In this document: positions 1 to 7,726 of the stretch, one piece after another
Numbering within the stretch: the first letter of the stretch is position 1
How the letters are laid out: each line of letters begins with the position of its first letter
Source: CALZBJ01 sp945619025
GTDB taxonomy: Bacteria; Pseudomonadota; Gammaproteobacteria; Cardiobacteriales; Wohlfahrtiimonadaceae
Assembly (NCBI GenBank): GCA_945619025.1
Contig: CALZBJ010000004.1
Coordinates: forward strand, 109,852-173,851
Direction of reading: 5' to 3'
Length of the DNA: 64,000 nt
Made by a program: the position numbers and the translations under genes
Notes under the pieces: model-generated
The model's input: the letters and a program-made list of their open reading frames with translations, nothing else
What the model was told of the DNA's origin: nothing
Database searches by the model: none

Positions 1-247
1 GATTGAAATTACCTATTTTGGCTTTTTAAAAGAGGCACTTGGCGTGGCTGAGGAGTCGCTCGAGTGGACGGCGGGCAATAGTGACGCGTTATTAGAGACG
101 CTGCGTACCCGTGGCGAGCTGTGGGAGACGACTCTAGCGCCCAATAACATCTTCCGCATTGTGGTTAATGAAGAGATTCATTTTGGTGATGTGGAGATTA
201 AAGCTGGCGATAAAGTTGCGCTACTGCCTCCGGTGACGGGAGGTTAA
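1..247 (+). CDS. moaD: Molybdopterin synthase small subunit MoaD (5' end at window edge)
   Basis: MoaD is the ubiquitin-like sulfur carrier of molybdopterin synthase; its thiocarboxylated C-terminus supplies sulfur to precursor Z. The reading frame is open from base 2 (IEITYFGFLKEALG...) and base 1 is a G, so the ATG is probably split by the window boundary. With that Met the protein is about 82 residues, the usual MoaD length. The C-terminus VTGG has the required Gly-Gly. An internal GTG at 44 would remove the first beta strand and is unlikely to be the start. The gene is followed after one base by moaE, its partner subunit. Confidence 0.93.
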   Translation, partial: IEITYFGFLKEALGVAEESLEWTAGNSDALLETLRTRGELWETTLAPNNIFRIVVNEEIHFGDVEIKAGDKVALLPPVTGG

Positions 248-248
248 G

Positions 249-725
249 ATGGCGATTCAATCGATCAAAGTGGTGGTGCAGGAAGTGCCCTACGATGCGC
301 CATTTGAAGAGAAACAGTTGCTTGAAGCCTCCGGAAGCGTTGGCGCGCTCGTGACCTTTCAAGGCATGGTGCGGGAATTTGATTATGATTCGGCGCTCAA
401 TGCGCTTGAACTTGAATATTTTCCGAAGGTGACTGAAAAAGAGATCGAGCGGATTATTCACGAGGCGGACAGACGTTGGGAGATTGAAGGGTGTACGGTG
501 ATCCATCGGGTCGGAAAGCTTGAAGCGAATGATCCCATTGTCCTTTTAATGGTCACTTCAAAACATCGCAAAGATGCCTTTGAAGCGGCGGAATTTATAA
601 TGGATTATCTTAAAACCAATGCACCGTTCTGGAAAAAAGAGCATTTTGATGACGGACAAAGCGCGTGGGTGGAAGCAAAAGCCTCTGATGCCGAACGTGC
701 TGAGCGGTGGGCGAAAAAGTATTAA
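249..725 (+). CDS. moaE: Molybdopterin synthase catalytic subunit MoaE
   Basis: MoaE is the large subunit of molybdopterin synthase and converts precursor Z to molybdopterin dithiolene with MoaD as sulfur donor. The 158-residue length fits the family (about 150). The signature HRKDAFEAAEFIMDYLK followed by NAPFWKKE carries the two lysines (K122 and K129) equivalent to the catalytic lysines of the E. coli enzyme. The C-terminal segment AWVEAKASDAERAERW is also typical. The ATG lies one base after the moaD stop and the stop lies one base before the mobA start, so the three genes are translationally linked. Confidence 0.96.
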   Translation: MAIQSIKVVVQEVPYDAPFEEKQLLEASGSVGALVTFQGMVREFDYDSALNALELEYFPKVTEKEIERIIHEADRRWEIEGCTVIHRVGKLEANDPIVLLMVTSKHRKDAFEAAEFIMDYLKTNAPFWKKEHFDDGQSAWVEAKASDAERAERWAKKY

Positions 726-726
726 G

Positions 727-1380
727 ATGGCGGATCAGAATTTTCTTGATTCCCGGGATTCCCTTGATTTCGGCAATTCGGTGGATCACATTGAACCGCG
801 CATCGCGCTCTTGCTTGCGGGCGGGGAAGGGCGGCGCATGAATTATCAAAATAAGGGGCTGGTAACCTTTAAAGGTGAGCCCCTTGTTGCTCATGTGATT
901 CGCCGATTAATGCCTCAGGTGGACTCCTTGGTGATTTCCGCAAATGCTGATTTGGAAACTTATCGCGCCTTTGGCTTTCCGGTGGTGGAAGATGCTTTGG
1001 CGGTAAAAGGGCTTGGGCCCCTTGCAGGAATTGCCTCAGCACTGCCGCATCTACCAAAGCGAGGCTGGTTGCAACTTGCGAGTTGTGATGGGCCGCTTAT
1101 TCCGCTTAATATGACGGAGCGCTTAATCGAATTTGCCGAAGAAAACAACCTGAATGCTGCTTATCCAACTGCCGGTGGGCGCGATCAATATGGCTATTTT
1201 GTGGCGCGCATTGAGCAGCTCCATTATGTGAATCAATTACTCGATCAGCGTCAATTGCGCATTCGCGGTTTGCTCGAATATCTCGGAGCCAAAGTGTGTC
1301 CGTTTGATGAGGCGAGCGACGCGAAAGCCTTTACCAATTGCAATAGTGCCGATCAATTACAGATTTTAGAGAGAGAATAG
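727..1380 (+). CDS. mobA: Molybdenum cofactor guanylyltransferase MobA
   Basis: MobA transfers GMP from GTP to molybdopterin to form the guanine dinucleotide cofactor used by DMSO-reductase-family enzymes. The nucleotide-binding signature LLLAGGEGRRM is at about residues 27-37, followed by the lysine-containing NKGLVTFKGEPL. LASCDGPLIP is the second family motif. I start it at the ATG at 727, directly after moaE, giving 217 residues. The frame stays open upstream to 619, but that would overlap moaE by over 100 bases. The N-terminal stretch of about 25 residues before the first beta strand is longer than in E. coli MobA. Confidence 0.92.
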   Translation: MADQNFLDSRDSLDFGNSVDHIEPRIALLLAGGEGRRMNYQNKGLVTFKGEPLVAHVIRRLMPQVDSLVISANADLETYRAFGFPVVEDALAVKGLGPLAGIASALPHLPKRGWLQLASCDGPLIPLNMTERLIEFAEENNLNAAYPTAGGRDQYGYFVARIEQLHYVNQLLDQRQLRIRGLLEYLGAKVCPFDEASDAKAFTNCNSADQLQILERE

Positions 1381-1382
1381 AG

Positions 1383-2585
1383 ATGTTATTAGATTACGAA
1401 GTTGCCCTTAAAACATTGCTTGACGATATCGAGCTCACTTTAAAAACCGAAAAAGTCTCGTTACTTGAGGCATCAGGTCGCCGTTTAGCGGTGCCGGTGG
1501 TGGCGAAATACGATACGCCTTCCTTTGATAATAGTGCGATGGATGGCTATGCGCTTTGTGATTCAACTGGCGAGTTGACCGAATTTCCAGTAGTTGGACG
1601 CATTATGGCGGGCGGTTCGGCCGATTTTGAATTAAACGAGGGTGAGGCGGCACGCATTTTTACCGGGGCTCCAACGCCAAAAGGCGCGACTACAGTGGTG
1701 ATCCAAGAGCATACGGAAACCGAAATCGTGGGCGATCAAACGGTGGTAAAACTCACTAAACCCATCGCGATCGGCAAAAATATTCGTTATCAAGCCGAAG
1801 AGATTAAAGCGGGCGATGTGCTCTTTGAAAAAGATCATTATCTCGACCCTGCGGCCATTGCGCTTTGCGCCTCTCAAGGGGCGTTCGAGCTTGAGGTTTA
1901 CTCAGCAGTGCGTACAACGATCTTTTCAACGGGCGATGAATTGTGCGAGCCGTGGGAGACTTTGGGAGCCAATCAGATTCACGATGCGAACCGTTACCAA
2001 TTATTGTCGTGGCTGAAAAATGATTTTAATCCCCGTGATGGCGGCATTTTAAAAGATGAGTATGAGGCGCTGAAAGAACACCTATTAACGGCCTCAAAAG
2101 AGAACGATATTATTCTATTAAGCGGCGGCGCGTCCGTTGGGGAAGCGGATTTTGTCAGTAAAGCGATCCGCGAGCTTGGTGAATTGATGGAGTGGCGTTT
2201 AGCCATTAAACCTGGTAAACCTTTTGGTTGGGGCAAAATTGGCGAGTGTTACATCTTTATGCTTCCCGGAAATCCGGTGTCAGCGTATGCAACCTTTTAT
2301 GTCTTAGTCATGCCGGTATTGCGCAAAATTTTAGGCAAATCGCCCCGTCTTCCGCAAATGCGCGCTAAAATCGCCTTTACGAAAACTCGCATCGAACCGC
2401 GTCGTGAATTTTTACGTGGGACATACTATGTGGATGAAAATGGCGATTACGCTGTGAAAGCGGTGGAATTTCAAGGCTCGGCAATGCTGAGCGGATTGAG
2501 TCATGCCAATTGCTTAATTGAGATGCTCCCGAATCAAGAGACCCGCGAAGGGGAGTGGGTGCGCATTTTCCCACTCGATAAATAA
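1383..2585 (+). CDS. moeA: Molybdopterin molybdotransferase MoeA
   Basis: MoeA inserts molybdate into adenylylated molybdopterin, the last general step of Moco synthesis. The 400-residue length is typical. Family blocks visible in order are FDNSAMDGYAL (about 48-58), IFTGAPTPKGATTVV, STGDEL in the MogA-like domain, LSGGASVGEADF, KPGKPFGWG and MLPGNPVSAYATF, then a C-terminal beta domain with RREFLRG. It begins two bases after mobA, completing a moaD-moaE-mobA-moeA unit. moaA sits elsewhere in this window; moaC and a MogA/MoaB homologue are not present here. Confidence 0.95.
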   Translation: MLLDYEVALKTLLDDIELTLKTEKVSLLEASGRRLAVPVVAKYDTPSFDNSAMDGYALCDSTGELTEFPVVGRIMAGGSADFELNEGEAARIFTGAPTPKGATTVVIQEHTETEIVGDQTVVKLTKPIAIGKNIRYQAEEIKAGDVLFEKDHYLDPAAIALCASQGAFELEVYSAVRTTIFSTGDELCEPWETLGANQIHDANRYQLLSWLKNDFNPRDGGILKDEYEALKEHLLTASKENDIILLSGGASVGEADFVSKAIRELGELMEWRLAIKPGKPFGWGKIGECYIFMLPGNPVSAYATFYVLVMPVLRKILGKSPRLPQMRAKIAFTKTRIEPRREFLRGTYYVDENGDYAVKAVEFQGSAMLSGLSHANCLIEMLPNQETREGEWVRIFPLDK

Positions 2586-2603
2586 TAGAGGAATCAAACC
2601 AAG

Positions 2604-3245
2604 ATGAGTGTTGATCAAACCCTAGTTAATAACGCGCTCGCGGAGCTTTCTTTTCCGGTGAGTGAGGCGGAAGCAGTATTATTAAAACGCTATCTAGATG
2701 GCATGCTGCTCTGGAATCGTGCTTATAATCTTACCGCGATTACCGATCCTGCGGAGATGGTGATTAAACATCTGCTCGATTCGCTTGTGCTTAAACCGCA
2801 TTTAGAGGCGCGCCGTAAAGATGGGCGCTTTATCGATGTCGGTTCTGGCGCGGGACTTCCCGGAATTCCGCTCGCGATTGTGATGCCGGATGCTTCTTTT
2901 ACTTTGTTAGATAGTAATAATAAACGCACGCGATTTATCACGCAGATGGTGATGGAGCTTGGCCTTAAAAACGTTGAGGTGATCCATTCGCGTGTGCAGG
3001 ATTATACGCCCGAAACGAGGTTTGATCTTGTGCTCTCACGAGCGTTTGCAAGTGCGGCGGATTTTACCAATTGGTCGAGCCATCTGTTAGCTGAAAACGG
3101 CGCATTCGCCGCGATGAAAGGGCGCTTTGATGAGGCGGAATGGGGTGAGATTGATCCGGCGTGGCAGTCGGAAGTGATCGCGCTTTCGGTGCCCAAATTA
3201 AATGAGGCACGTCATCTTGTGCTACTTTCTCGGCAAGACAGTTAG
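2604..3245 (+). CDS. rsmG: 16S rRNA (guanine-527-N7)-methyltransferase RsmG
   Basis: RsmG (GidB) methylates N7 of G527 in 16S rRNA using S-adenosylmethionine. The 213-residue protein has the characteristic N-terminus WNRAYNLTAI, the SAM-binding loop DVGSGAGLPGIPLAIV (about residues 78-93) and the LLDSNNKRTRF segment. It precedes parA-parB, the standard gammaproteobacterial order near the replication origin. Its usual upstream neighbour mnmG is not adjacent here but lies about 18.6 kb further on, on the opposite strand. Confidence 0.95.
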   Translation: MSVDQTLVNNALAELSFPVSEAEAVLLKRYLDGMLLWNRAYNLTAITDPAEMVIKHLLDSLVLKPHLEARRKDGRFIDVGSGAGLPGIPLAIVMPDASFTLLDSNNKRTRFITQMVMELGLKNVEVIHSRVQDYTPETRFDLVLSRAFASAADFTNWSSHLLAENGAFAAMKGRFDEAEWGEIDPAWQSEVIALSVPKLNEARHLVLLSRQDS

Positions 3246-3308
3246 ATGATATTTGATATACTTTCATTTTGTTTCATCGATAATTAAATTGATAGTTGAA
3301 GGAAACGT

Positions 3309-4085
3309 GTGGCTACTATAATCGCAATTACCAACCAAAAAGGTGGGGTAGGGAAGACCACGACGGCGGTTAACCTGGCATCAACGCTCACAGAGAGCAA
3401 GATGCGTCCCAATGTGCTACTGATCGATCTTGATCCTCAAGGCAATGCCACAATGGGGATTGGGGTGAATAAATATGAGCTGGAATATGGCATCGTCGAT
3501 GTGCTCCTTGGGGAGGCGTCGCTTGCAGATGCGATTATCGATCTTGAAAAGCAAGGCTTGCGCTTAATGGGAGCAAACTCTGATCTAACCGGCGCTGAGG
3601 TGCTGTTAGCTCAAAAAGAGGAGGGCGCGTATACCTTAAAGCGGATGCTTGCTGCGATTGAATCGAACTTTGATTTTATCGTGCTCGATTGCCCGCCATC
3701 TTTGAATATGTTGACGATCAATGCGCTTACCGCCTCAAGCCATGTGATTATTCCGGTGCAATGTGAATATTATGCGCTCGAAGGAATTACCTCATTAATG
3801 GAGACGATCGATACCGTTAAAGCGACGACCAATCCTGATCTTGCGATTATGGGCGTGCTGCGGACGATGTATGATGGGCGAAATTCGCTCTCTGAGCAGG
3901 TCTCCGATGAGCTCGTTGCGCACTTTGAGAAACTTGTCTTTGAGACGATTATTCCTCGCAACGTTCGCCTTGCCGAAGCGCCAAGTTACGGCGTTCCGAT
4001 TACGGTTTATGATGATAAATCGAAAGGGGCAGAGGCTTATACAGAGCTCGCGCGTGAAGTCATTAAACGAAATAGAAGAGGGTAA
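3309..4085 (+). CDS. parA: Chromosome partitioning ATPase ParA (Soj)
   Basis: This is a ParA-type Walker ATPase that binds DNA non-specifically and moves ParB-parS complexes during chromosome segregation. The deviant Walker A motif KGGVGKTT is at residues 11-18, followed by LLIDLDPQGNATMG and VLDCPPSLNMLTINAL. The length of 258 residues is typical of chromosomal Soj without an N-terminal helix-turn-helix. I use a GTG start at 3309, preceded by a GAAGGA ribosome-binding site at about 3297. The parB GTG follows after four bases. Confidence 0.95.
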   Translation: MATIIAITNQKGGVGKTTTAVNLASTLTESKMRPNVLLIDLDPQGNATMGIGVNKYELEYGIVDVLLGEASLADAIIDLEKQGLRLMGANSDLTGAEVLLAQKEEGAYTLKRMLAAIESNFDFIVLDCPPSLNMLTINALTASSHVIIPVQCEYYALEGITSLMETIDTVKATTNPDLAIMGVLRTMYDGRNSLSEQVSDELVAHFEKLVFETIIPRNVRLAEAPSYGVPITVYDDKSKGAEAYTELAREVIKRNRRG

Positions 4086-4089
4086 GAGC

Positions 4090-4974
4090 GTGAAGAAACG
4101 AGGATTAGGCCGTGGACTCGGCGTGTTATTAAGTCAAACCACTCCCCGTGAAGAAGCTGTCTCTACGGATGGTGCGGATGTTAAAAAGATTGCGATTGAA
4201 CGCTTAACCCCCGGTGAATATCAGCCGCGTCGATACTTTGAAGAAGAAGCGCTCGAAGCCCTTGCCGATTCCATTAAGGCACAAGGGATTATTCAGCCGA
4301 TTGTAGTGCGTCCGATTGAAGCGCGTAATGGCGCAACCTTTGAGATTTTAGCCGGTGAACGTCGCTGGCGCGCGTCGCAATTAGCGGGTCTAAAAGATGT
4401 GCCGGTGATTGTGCGTAAGATTAACGATCAAGAGGCGCTTGCGATCTCGCTCATTGAAAATATTCAGCGGGAAGATTTAAATCCCATTGAAACCTCGCTC
4501 GCGATTTCACGATTAGTGGCAGAATTTGAACTCACTCATCAAGAAGCAGGAGAGGTGATCGGCCGGTCACGCTCATCGATTAGTAATGCGCTTCGCCTAC
4601 TAGAATTGACCGAGTATGTGCAATCGCTTTTGGCGGAGCGAAAACTTGATATGGGACACGCGCGCGCGTTATTAACCCTATCGAAAAAAGAGCAAGATGC
4701 CGTTGCGAAATTAATTGTGGAAAAAGAGCTTACCGTTCGCGAGACAGAGCGTTTAGTGAAACAGCGTAAAGATCTTGCTAAGGGTGCGAAAGGATCGCCC
4801 GCGAAAGAGAAAGATGCGGATCTTATTTCGCTCGAACGAAGTTTAGGGGAGTATCTCGGGGCGCTCATTGAGATTAAAGAGCAGCGCCAAGGAAAGGGGC
4901 AGGTAGTGATTAAATATAACTCCCTTGATGAGCTCGATGGCATCCTCGAAAAGATTAAAAATCAAGCTAATTGA
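4090..4974 (+). CDS. parB: Chromosome partitioning protein ParB (Spo0J)
   Basis: ParB binds parS centromere sites and, as a CTP-dependent clamp, spreads on flanking DNA to engage ParA. The basic start KKRGLGRGLGVLL (ParA-stimulating region) precedes a QPRRYFEEEALEALADSI / GERRWRASQLAG nucleotide-binding domain (about residues 35-125). A central helix-turn-helix domain (THQEAGEVIGRSRSSISNALRLL) and a C-terminal dimerisation domain follow. I choose the GTG at 4090 (294 residues), four bases after parA. The frame is open upstream through parA, but that stretch encodes nothing ParB-like. No full parS palindrome was seen in the adjoining DNA. Confidence 0.95.
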   Translation: MKKRGLGRGLGVLLSQTTPREEAVSTDGADVKKIAIERLTPGEYQPRRYFEEEALEALADSIKAQGIIQPIVVRPIEARNGATFEILAGERRWRASQLAGLKDVPVIVRKINDQEALAISLIENIQREDLNPIETSLAISRLVAEFELTHQEAGEVIGRSRSSISNALRLLELTEYVQSLLAERKLDMGHARALLTLSKKEQDAVAKLIVEKELTVRETERLVKQRKDLAKGAKGSPAKEKDADLISLERSLGEYLGALIEIKEQRQGKGQVVIKYNSLDELDGILEKIKNQAN

Positions 4975-5002
4975 TTGTGGTGTAGTCTTTTTGGAATTTT
5001 AT

Positions 5003-5031
5003 TTGACCAAGGGATGGGCTACGTTTATAAT
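5003..5031 (+). promoter_or_regulatory. Sigma-70-type promoter of the atp operon
   Basis: TTGACC (5003-5008) and a perfect TATAAT (5026-5031) are separated by 17 bases, in the gap between parB and atpI and about 30 bases before the atpI ATG. It is the only strong promoter pair seen before the nine ATP synthase genes. Confidence 0.8.
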
Positions 5032-5061
5032 CATGACTCAATTAAAGAGGGCGTTGAGTAA

Positions 5062-5400
5062 ATGATACCCAAAATAGTTGCATATCAAGCCATCGTGTTA
5101 CTGGCATCAACCATTTTTGCCTATATAGCATTTGACGGCGTGGCAGCTATATCGCTCTTATTGGCAGGGTTGTCATTGTTGATTCCGAATCTGTTTTTAG
5201 CGGTCAACATAGCTCTGACTAAATACAGTCAGCTCTTCTTTTGGTTAGGTGTTCTTCTAAATAAAGTTTTTATACTTGTCTTATTTTTCATAAGCATTAA
5301 AGTATTAGGGGAACCCAATTTAGGGGCGTTTTTAGTCGGGGTGATCCTGATAACGCAAGTGCCGCTAGGGTACATACTATTTTCTTTTACAAAAAGATAG
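5062..5400 (+). CDS. atpI: ATP synthase accessory protein AtpI
   Basis: AtpI is a small membrane protein encoded first in many atp operons. It is thought to help c-ring assembly or cation supply and is not a stable part of the enzyme. The 112-residue product has four predicted hydrophobic segments (about 5-25, 28-50, 58-80 and 87-108) and no soluble domain. Sequence identity across the family is low, so the name rests mainly on length, topology and position directly upstream of atpB. Confidence 0.85.
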   Translation: MIPKIVAYQAIVLLASTIFAYIAFDGVAAISLLLAGLSLLIPNLFLAVNIALTKYSQLFFWLGVLLNKVFILVLFFISIKVLGEPNLGAFLVGVILITQVPLGYILFSFTKR

Positions 5401-5424
5401 ATTAACGAGTGTAGAGATAACAAT

Positions 5425-6243
5425 ATGGCAACAGAAAATCTGACCAATGCTGAGTATATTGCTCACCATCTGGTTAACTTAAACCAAACATTTGAAGAAC
5501 AGACAGAGTTTGTTGATTTCTCTTTAATCAATCTCGATACCATTTTTTGGTCAGTCTTAGCAGGGATTGTTTGTGTTTTGTTTCTATGGAGAGCGTCGCG
5601 CAAAGCGACCGCAGGCGTTCCAACTCGTTTCCAAGCATTCGTAGAGATGCTCGTAGAATTTGCTGAAGGCCAATCAAAATCATTAGTGAATGGTCCTCAA
5701 GGGTATATAGCCCCTCTCGCATTAACCATTTTCTTATGGGTCATTGTGATGAACTCACTTGACTTCATCCCCGTAGACCTTGTGCCAGCACTTCTTAATG
5801 TGTTCGGATTACAAGAGGCGATTCCTTACCACAAAATCCTTCCAACTGCAGACATTAACGGTGCACTTGGTATGTCACTTGCGGTATTAGCGCTTATGCT
5901 TTTCTATTCAGTGAAAGCGAAAAAAGCAGGGTTCATCAAAGAACTCTTCACAGCGCCTTTTGGTCCATGGCTTGCACCGTTTAACTTCGTTCTTAACATT
6001 ATCGAATATGTATCGAAAGCATTCTCACTAGGTATGCGACTTTTCGGTAACATGTTTGCAGGTGAACTTCTTTTCTGCTTAATCGCGCTCTTAGGTGCAA
6101 CTGGCGCATGGTGGGGAATTGGTTTACATTGGATAGCGGGATCTGCTTGGGCAATATTCCATATTTTAATTGTAATATTACAAGCATATATCTTCATGAC
6201 TCTGACCTTAGTTTACCTTGGTCAGGCGCATGAGTCTCACTAA
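5425..6243 (+). CDS. atpB: F1Fo ATP synthase subunit a
   Basis: Subunit a provides the two proton half-channels of Fo next to the c-ring. The 272-residue polytopic protein has the conserved SKAFSLGMRLFGNMFAGELL segment with the essential arginine of the stator helix (GMRLFGN), and the final helix motif QAYIFMTLTLVYLGQAHE. Length and motifs match proteobacterial AtpB. Confidence 0.97.
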   Translation: MATENLTNAEYIAHHLVNLNQTFEEQTEFVDFSLINLDTIFWSVLAGIVCVLFLWRASRKATAGVPTRFQAFVEMLVEFAEGQSKSLVNGPQGYIAPLALTIFLWVIVMNSLDFIPVDLVPALLNVFGLQEAIPYHKILPTADINGALGMSLAVLALMLFYSVKAKKAGFIKELFTAPFGPWLAPFNFVLNIIEYVSKAFSLGMRLFGNMFAGELLFCLIALLGATGAWWGIGLHWIAGSAWAIFHILIVILQAYIFMTLTLVYLGQAHESH

Positions 6244-6310
6244 AGGTTTCAATCGTTTGATTGTTTTTTCACTGTAAAGTAAGTTTTTTATTAATTAGGA
6301 GTTTTATATT

Positions 6311-6538
6311 ATGGGTTTAGTTGCAATTGCATGTGGAATTATCGTAGGTCTTGGTGCTATCGGTGCTGCACTCGGTATTTCAATGTTAGGTTCTAAATAT
6401 ATTGAAGCATCAGCAAGACAACCAGAAATCATGGATTCTTTATTACCTAAAGTATTCATCTTAGTTGGTCTTATCGATGCGGCATTCTTAATCGGTGTTG
6501 GTATCGCAGTATTCTTCGGTATGACTGTATTCGCGTAA
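6311..6538 (+). CDS. atpE: F1Fo ATP synthase subunit c
   Basis: This 75-residue hairpin of two membrane helices forms the rotor c-ring. The polar loop ARQPE (residues 35-39) contacts the central stalk. The ion-binding carboxylate is D56 in the second helix (GLIDAAFLIG). The sodium-type signature (Gln in helix 1, Glu-Ser in helix 2) is absent, so the ring should be proton-coupled. The gene is preceded by a good AGGAG ribosome-binding site, as expected for the subunit needed in highest copy number. Confidence 0.97.
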   Translation: MGLVAIACGIIVGLGAIGAALGISMLGSKYIEASARQPEIMDSLLPKVFILVGLIDAAFLIGVGIAVFFGMTVFA

Positions 6539-6608
6539 TAACGAATCGAGACATAATTTTTCAAGAAGAATATTTAGGTATTTGTGCAGACAGTAAAGGA
6601 ATAATGTA

Positions 6609-7079
6609 ATGAATTTAAGTTCAACCTTGTTTGCCCAATTTGCCGTCTTCTTTACATTGGTTTGGGTGGTAATGAAATTCATTTGGCCACCCCTAATCAA
6701 AGCTTTAGATGAGAGACGCGCGAAAATCGCTGATGGTTTAAAAGCCGCAGAAGATAGCGTCGAGGCTAAAGCTAGAGCAGAATCAGATGCTCAAGTTGTA
6801 ATGCAAGAGGCAAGATTGGAGGCTTCTAATTTAGTCGGTAAGGCGCAATCAAGTGCGGAAAGTTTAGTCGCGAAGTCAAAAGAAGATGCACGACTCGCTG
6901 GCGAAAGAGAACTCGATGCGGCGCGTAACAAAATCGATGCTGAATTAGGTCAGATTAAAGAGAAGCTCAGAGAAGAAGTTGTAGCGTTAAGTATTCTCGG
7001 TGCAAGTAAGATCGTAGAGAAAGAAGTTGATAAGAACACACATGCTAAACTTTTAGAAGATTTGGCGAATCAACTTTAA
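6609..7079 (+). CDS. atpF: F1Fo ATP synthase subunit b
   Basis: Subunit b is the peripheral stalk linking Fo to F1. The 156-residue protein has one N-terminal membrane helix (about 8-27, ending FIWPPLIKALDERR, the family signature) followed by a long charged, alanine-rich helical coiled-coil region. Length equals that of E. coli AtpF (156). Confidence 0.97.
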   Translation: MNLSSTLFAQFAVFFTLVWVVMKFIWPPLIKALDERRAKIADGLKAAEDSVEAKARAESDAQVVMQEARLEASNLVGKAQSSAESLVAKSKEDARLAGERELDAARNKIDAELGQIKEKLREEVVALSILGASKIVEKEVDKNTHAKLLEDLANQL

Positions 7080-7146
7080 TCATTCAGATTATGCTCTTTA
7101 TATTTGTAAAGAGCATTTTGGTAATTAAATTTAAGTTATAAATGAT

Positions 7147-7695
7147 ATGGCAGAACTAGTAACCGTAGCAAGACCTTATGCGAAGGCATTATTTGAGATC
7201 GCAAAAGAGACTCCAGTAAGTTCATCGAACTGGGATCTATTTTTACGTACGTTAAAAGAATTAGTGCTTGATGAGAAGGTGAATAACTTCATAAAAGTGC
7301 CTGATTTGGTATCTCAACAGGTCGAAGATGTGTTGGTAGATTTAGTTGGGCACGCGCTCAAACGAGATCTCGTCCAAGAAGAGCGAAACTTCCTCAAACT
7401 AATATGTGAAGAGAAGCGCTACGATCTATTGCCATCTATTTATGACGACTTTAACGAGCGCTTGCTAGCAGAGCAAAATATAATCCGTGCAACAATTGAA
7501 ACGGCTTATGAGCTCACTAAAACGCAAGAAAAAATGTTTGTTGATGCGCTCAAAAGACGCTTCAATCAAGATGTTGAAATAACGGTAACCATTTCGCCTT
7601 CCTTAATAGGTGGTGCTATTTTAAAAATAGATGATTTAGTCATTGATGGTTCGATCTTGGGTCGTCTTAATAGCATGATCCGATCAATGAATTAA
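7147..7695 (+). CDS. atpH: F1Fo ATP synthase subunit delta
   Basis: Subunit delta sits on top of the F1 alpha3-beta3 hexamer and anchors the b stalk. The 182-residue protein begins with the typical TVARPYAKALFEIAKE and ends with the conserved SLIGGAILKIDDLVIDGSILGRLNSM. It follows atpF after 67 bases, a spacing that contains a weak AAGAGCA hairpin-like stretch but no clear terminator. Confidence 0.96.
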   Translation: MAELVTVARPYAKALFEIAKETPVSSSNWDLFLRTLKELVLDEKVNNFIKVPDLVSQQVEDVLVDLVGHALKRDLVQEERNFLKLICEEKRYDLLPSIYDDFNERLLAEQNIIRATIETAYELTKTQEKMFVDALKRRFNQDVEITVTISPSLIGGAILKIDDLVIDGSILGRLNSMIRSMN

Positions 7696-7726
7696 GTTTA
7701 ACTTTATATAGAGGAAGATTTAAAAG

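Noticed and set aside
619..726. Upstream extension of the mobA frame
   Set aside because: It lies wholly within moaE, has no ribosome site, and the added residues do not resemble MobA.
3266..3281. Half parS-like TGTTTCA before parA
   Set aside because: Only one arm of the 16-bp palindrome is present; the other half does not match GTGAAACA.
3841..4089. Upstream extension of the parB frame
   Set aside because: It overlaps parA in another frame; the ParB N-terminus KKRGLGRGLG begins at the GTG at 4090.
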